Of a DNA stretch of 64,000 bases, positions 62,043-64,000 are shown piece by piece (positions within the stretch are counted from its first letter, which is position 1; each line of letters opens with the position of its first letter). This DNA comes from Gillisia hiemivivida. Lineage in GTDB: Bacteria; Bacteroidota; Bacteroidia; Flavobacteriales; Flavobacteriaceae. Location of the stretch: positions 62,001 through 126,000 of the forward strand of contig NZ_VORY01000003.1 of assembly GCF_007997295.1 (NCBI RefSeq). Reading direction: 5' to 3'. The translations under genes and the position numbers were made by a program. The notes below the pieces were generated by a model, which saw only the letters and a program-made list of their open reading frames with translations, made no database searches and was not told where the DNA came from.

Positions 62043-63851
62043 ATGAAAAAATGTATGATAAGGTTCTTCTGGTTATTAATAATTATCCCAAATGTATTAA
62101 GTGCTCAGGAGAAAATCACAACAGATAATTGGCTTTCCAGTCCCGGAATTATAGGAACTTTCACATTAATTGCGATTGTTCTAGTTATAGCGATCGTTAT
62201 ATTGTTTGTAAAATTGAATGGTTATGTAGATACAATAAAGCGTAAGCAAATAGATAAAAACCGCATAGCATTTGACGATGATCTCGTGGCAATGGAAGAA
62301 GGGGAGATCGATGCCATCTTGGAAAGACGGAAATCTGCCCTTAAATACAAACTAACAGGGAATGAATTAGCTGGTGATGATGAAGTAAGTGATGAAAAAG
62401 GATTATTACAACGTATTGATAATGATCCAGATAATGCTTTTTTTGATGAAAAGAAGAAAACATCCCTCAGTTTAGAAACGCCCGAAGAATTAAAGAAAAT
62501 AGTTATCTACTACATTGGGGCCGCTACTTTGTGGTTGGTTTTGGGCACTTTGGTTGGCCAGTATTTGGGAATGAAATTTCTTTGGCCTGAAATGGACTCT
62601 CAGTCATGGCTTAGTTTTGGGCGGTTGCGCCCTGTACATACCAATATGGTATTTTGGGGATGGTCATCTTTGGCAATGATAGGCCTTGGGTATTTTGTAA
62701 TTGCTCGTACCTCCAATGTCAAAATCTATAACTATAAATGGGCGTGGTACGCTTGGGGGCTTATTAATGCTACTGTAATACTTGGTAGTTTATGCCTAAT
62801 GGCAGGTATCAATAACGGTGGGGGAGAGTATAGGGAATATATTTGGCCGGTAATGTTACTGTTTGCAATCGGATTGGTTATTACGTTTATTAATTTTTAT
62901 AAAACTGTTGCCACACGTAAAATTTCAGAAATATATATATCTAATTGGTTTATACTCGCTTCCTTGATTTGGACCATTGTCTTGGCTATCATTGGATATC
63001 TACCTTTTTACCAAAATGGCTTAGGTGAAACCGTGATACAGGGATATTATATGCATCAAGGGGTAGGGATGTGGTTTATGACATTTACTTTGGGTTTGGT
63101 TTATTATTTCCTTCCTTCTGCGTTGAACAAACCTATTTATTCCTATTCTTTGGGTGTTTTGGCATTTTGGACACAAATGTTCTTTTATACCATGATCGGG
63201 ACACACCACTTTGTATTTAGTCCCTTACCATGGTGGTTGCAAACCGTTGCAATTGTATTTAGTGCTGGGATGTTTATACCTGTTGTGGCCGGTACAACCA
63301 ACTTTTTAATGACCATGAAGGGGAGTTGGAATCATATTACTAAAAGTTATGTACTACCGTTTTTTCTTGTAGGAACAATATTTTATTTTGTGGGTTCTAC
63401 ACAAGGAAGTTTGCAGGCTTTTCGTTTTACAAACTATGTTTGGCACTTTACCGATTTTAATGTTGCTCACTCTCATATGACCATGTACGGAATTATTGCA
63501 TTTTTTCTATGGGCTTCCATTTATGCCATATTACCAAAACTAACAGGCAAGGAACCCTCACAAGTATTTGTTGGAGCCCATTTTTGGCTAGCTTTTATAG
63601 GTCTTTTTGCCTACATGGTTTCTCTCATGGCTGGAGGAACTTATAAAGGCTTGAGTTGGATAGAAGGAGAACCATTTATAGAATCGGTAATATTAATGAA
63701 ACCATATTGGGTTTGGCGTGCCATTGGCGGTTCGCTTATGTTGGCTTCCCATCTAGTGTTTGCTTATAATTTTTATTATATGGTGAAAGACTATAGAAGG
63801 GTAAAACCCTCAACACAAACAAAAAATGTAGAAGAAATAACCGCTCAATAA
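62043..63851 (+). CDS. CcoN-like heme-copper oxidase subunit I (cbb3-type oxidase or related NO reductase)
   Basis: The 602-residue protein has an N-terminal membrane segment, a charged insert (about 60-145), then a twelve-helix catalytic domain. Heme ligands are H199 (RPVHTNMVFWGW) and H476/H478 (VAHSHMTMYG); CuB ligands are H338 (YMHQGVGMWF) and H388-H389 (IGTHHFVF). Y382, six residues before H388, matches the cross-linked active-site Tyr of cbb3 oxidases, which supports oxygen reduction. The NsrR-like neighbour, however, suggests NO chemistry. It is not the CcoN-CcoO fusion common in flavobacteria. Confidence 0.85.
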   Translation: MKKCMIRFFWLLIIIPNVLSAQEKITTDNWLSSPGIIGTFTLIAIVLVIAIVILFVKLNGYVDTIKRKQIDKNRIAFDDDLVAMEEGEIDAILERRKSALKYKLTGNELAGDDEVSDEKGLLQRIDNDPDNAFFDEKKKTSLSLETPEELKKIVIYYIGAATLWLVLGTLVGQYLGMKFLWPEMDSQSWLSFGRLRPVHTNMVFWGWSSLAMIGLGYFVIARTSNVKIYNYKWAWYAWGLINATVILGSLCLMAGINNGGGEYREYIWPVMLLFAIGLVITFINFYKTVATRKISEIYISNWFILASLIWTIVLAIIGYLPFYQNGLGETVIQGYYMHQGVGMWFMTFTLGLVYYFLPSALNKPIYSYSLGVLAFWTQMFFYTMIGTHHFVFSPLPWWLQTVAIVFSAGMFIPVVAGTTNFLMTMKGSWNHITKSYVLPFFLVGTIFYFVGSTQGSLQAFRFTNYVWHFTDFNVAHSHMTMYGIIAFFLWASIYAILPKLTGKEPSQVFVGAHFWLAFIGLFAYMVSLMAGGTYKGLSWIEGEPFIESVILMKPYWVWRAIGGSLMLASHLVFAYNFYYMVKDYRRVKPSTQTKNVEEITAQ

Positions 63852-63861
63852 ATTTTATAAA

Positions 63862-64000
63862 ATGTTTAATTTTCACAAAGATCATAAAAATTTGGTACTT
63901 ACTGCGGGTGCTGTATTTATCGCTTTGAGCATTGTGGTTGCCATACTTCCGGCTTTTCAAATGCAAGAGACCGAACCGATACCTAATGAAAAGCCTTTAA
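63862..64000 (+). CDS. Probable membrane-anchored cytochrome c subunit (partial, cut by window end)
   Basis: Only the first 46 residues are present: MFNFHKDHKNLVLTAGAVFI, one membrane helix (about 10-31), then AFQMQETEPIPNEKP. It starts 10 bp after the oxidase stop. An N-terminal anchor directly behind a CcoN-like gene fits a CcoO- or NorC-like cytochrome c subunit, but no CxxCH motif is within the window, so the call rests on position. Confidence 0.55.
   Translation, partial: MFNFHKDHKNLVLTAGAVFIALSIVVAILPAFQMQETEPIPNEKPL

Overview
The window reads as chromosomal DNA of a marine-type member of the Flavobacteriaceae (Bacteroidota). The evidence is low GC, a full gldK-gldL-gldM-gldN gliding/type IX secretion (T9SS) operon, PorP/SprF, PorG-like and GLPGLI-family proteins, and exact matches to the Bacteroidetes promoter form TTTG-N19-TAnnTTTG. 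I have not assigned a genus.

Layout. 1-10.5 kb holds mostly leftward genes: dodecin, a NifU protein with a doubled N-terminal domain, murI, and an envelope cluster (CBS protein, nadK, porG-like, uppS, bamA, two ompH/skp genes), with one rightward PorP/SprF gene. 10.5-15 kb runs right: pdxJ, an alpha/beta hydrolase, a FadL/OmpP1 porin and an SGNH lipoprotein. 15-18.6 kb holds a GMC oxidoreductase/hydrolase pair flanked by two copies of one segment, one with a decayed and one with an intact YvlD-like membrane gene. 18.7-22.1 kb is tig-clpP-clpX. 22.1-27.9 kb is an interspersed repeat, a 42-residue membrane protein, and three tandem GLPGLI genes leading into a large outer-membrane barrel gene. 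28-34.7 kb runs left: groES-groEL, then miaB, a sigma-54 activator, lptE, a TPR-like gene and secG. 34.9-43.3 kb runs right: topA, an arginase-fold protein without most metal ligands, and gldKLMN. 43.3-53.2 kb has a FAD oxidoreductase, DUF983, an ABC-F ATPase and an RND efflux operon. 53.5-54.7 kb has a CPXCG protein, two SpoIIAA-like paralogs and the initiator tRNA gene.

The accessory part is 54.7-59.7 kb. It looks like a small mobilizable, plasmid-like element: SF3-type helicase, a cluster of GATGACA heptamers in both orientations (candidate replication origin), primase/Toprim protein, a 13-bp inverted repeat resembling an oriT, MobC, a relaxase broken by one extra base, and a small membrane protein. 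No integrase is present and I found no att duplication of the tRNA 3' end, so it is probably a stranded remnant. A frameshifted ClC channel gene follows. The window ends with an NsrR-like Rrf2 regulator, a CcoN-like heme-copper oxidase subunit and the start of a probable cytochrome c gene.

Several parts serve the outer membrane and T9SS together: BamA and Skp-like chaperones build barrels, LptE serves LPS export, and PorG-like and PorP/SprF proteins and GldKLMN serve secretion and motility. All calls are from reading the sequence; no database search was run.
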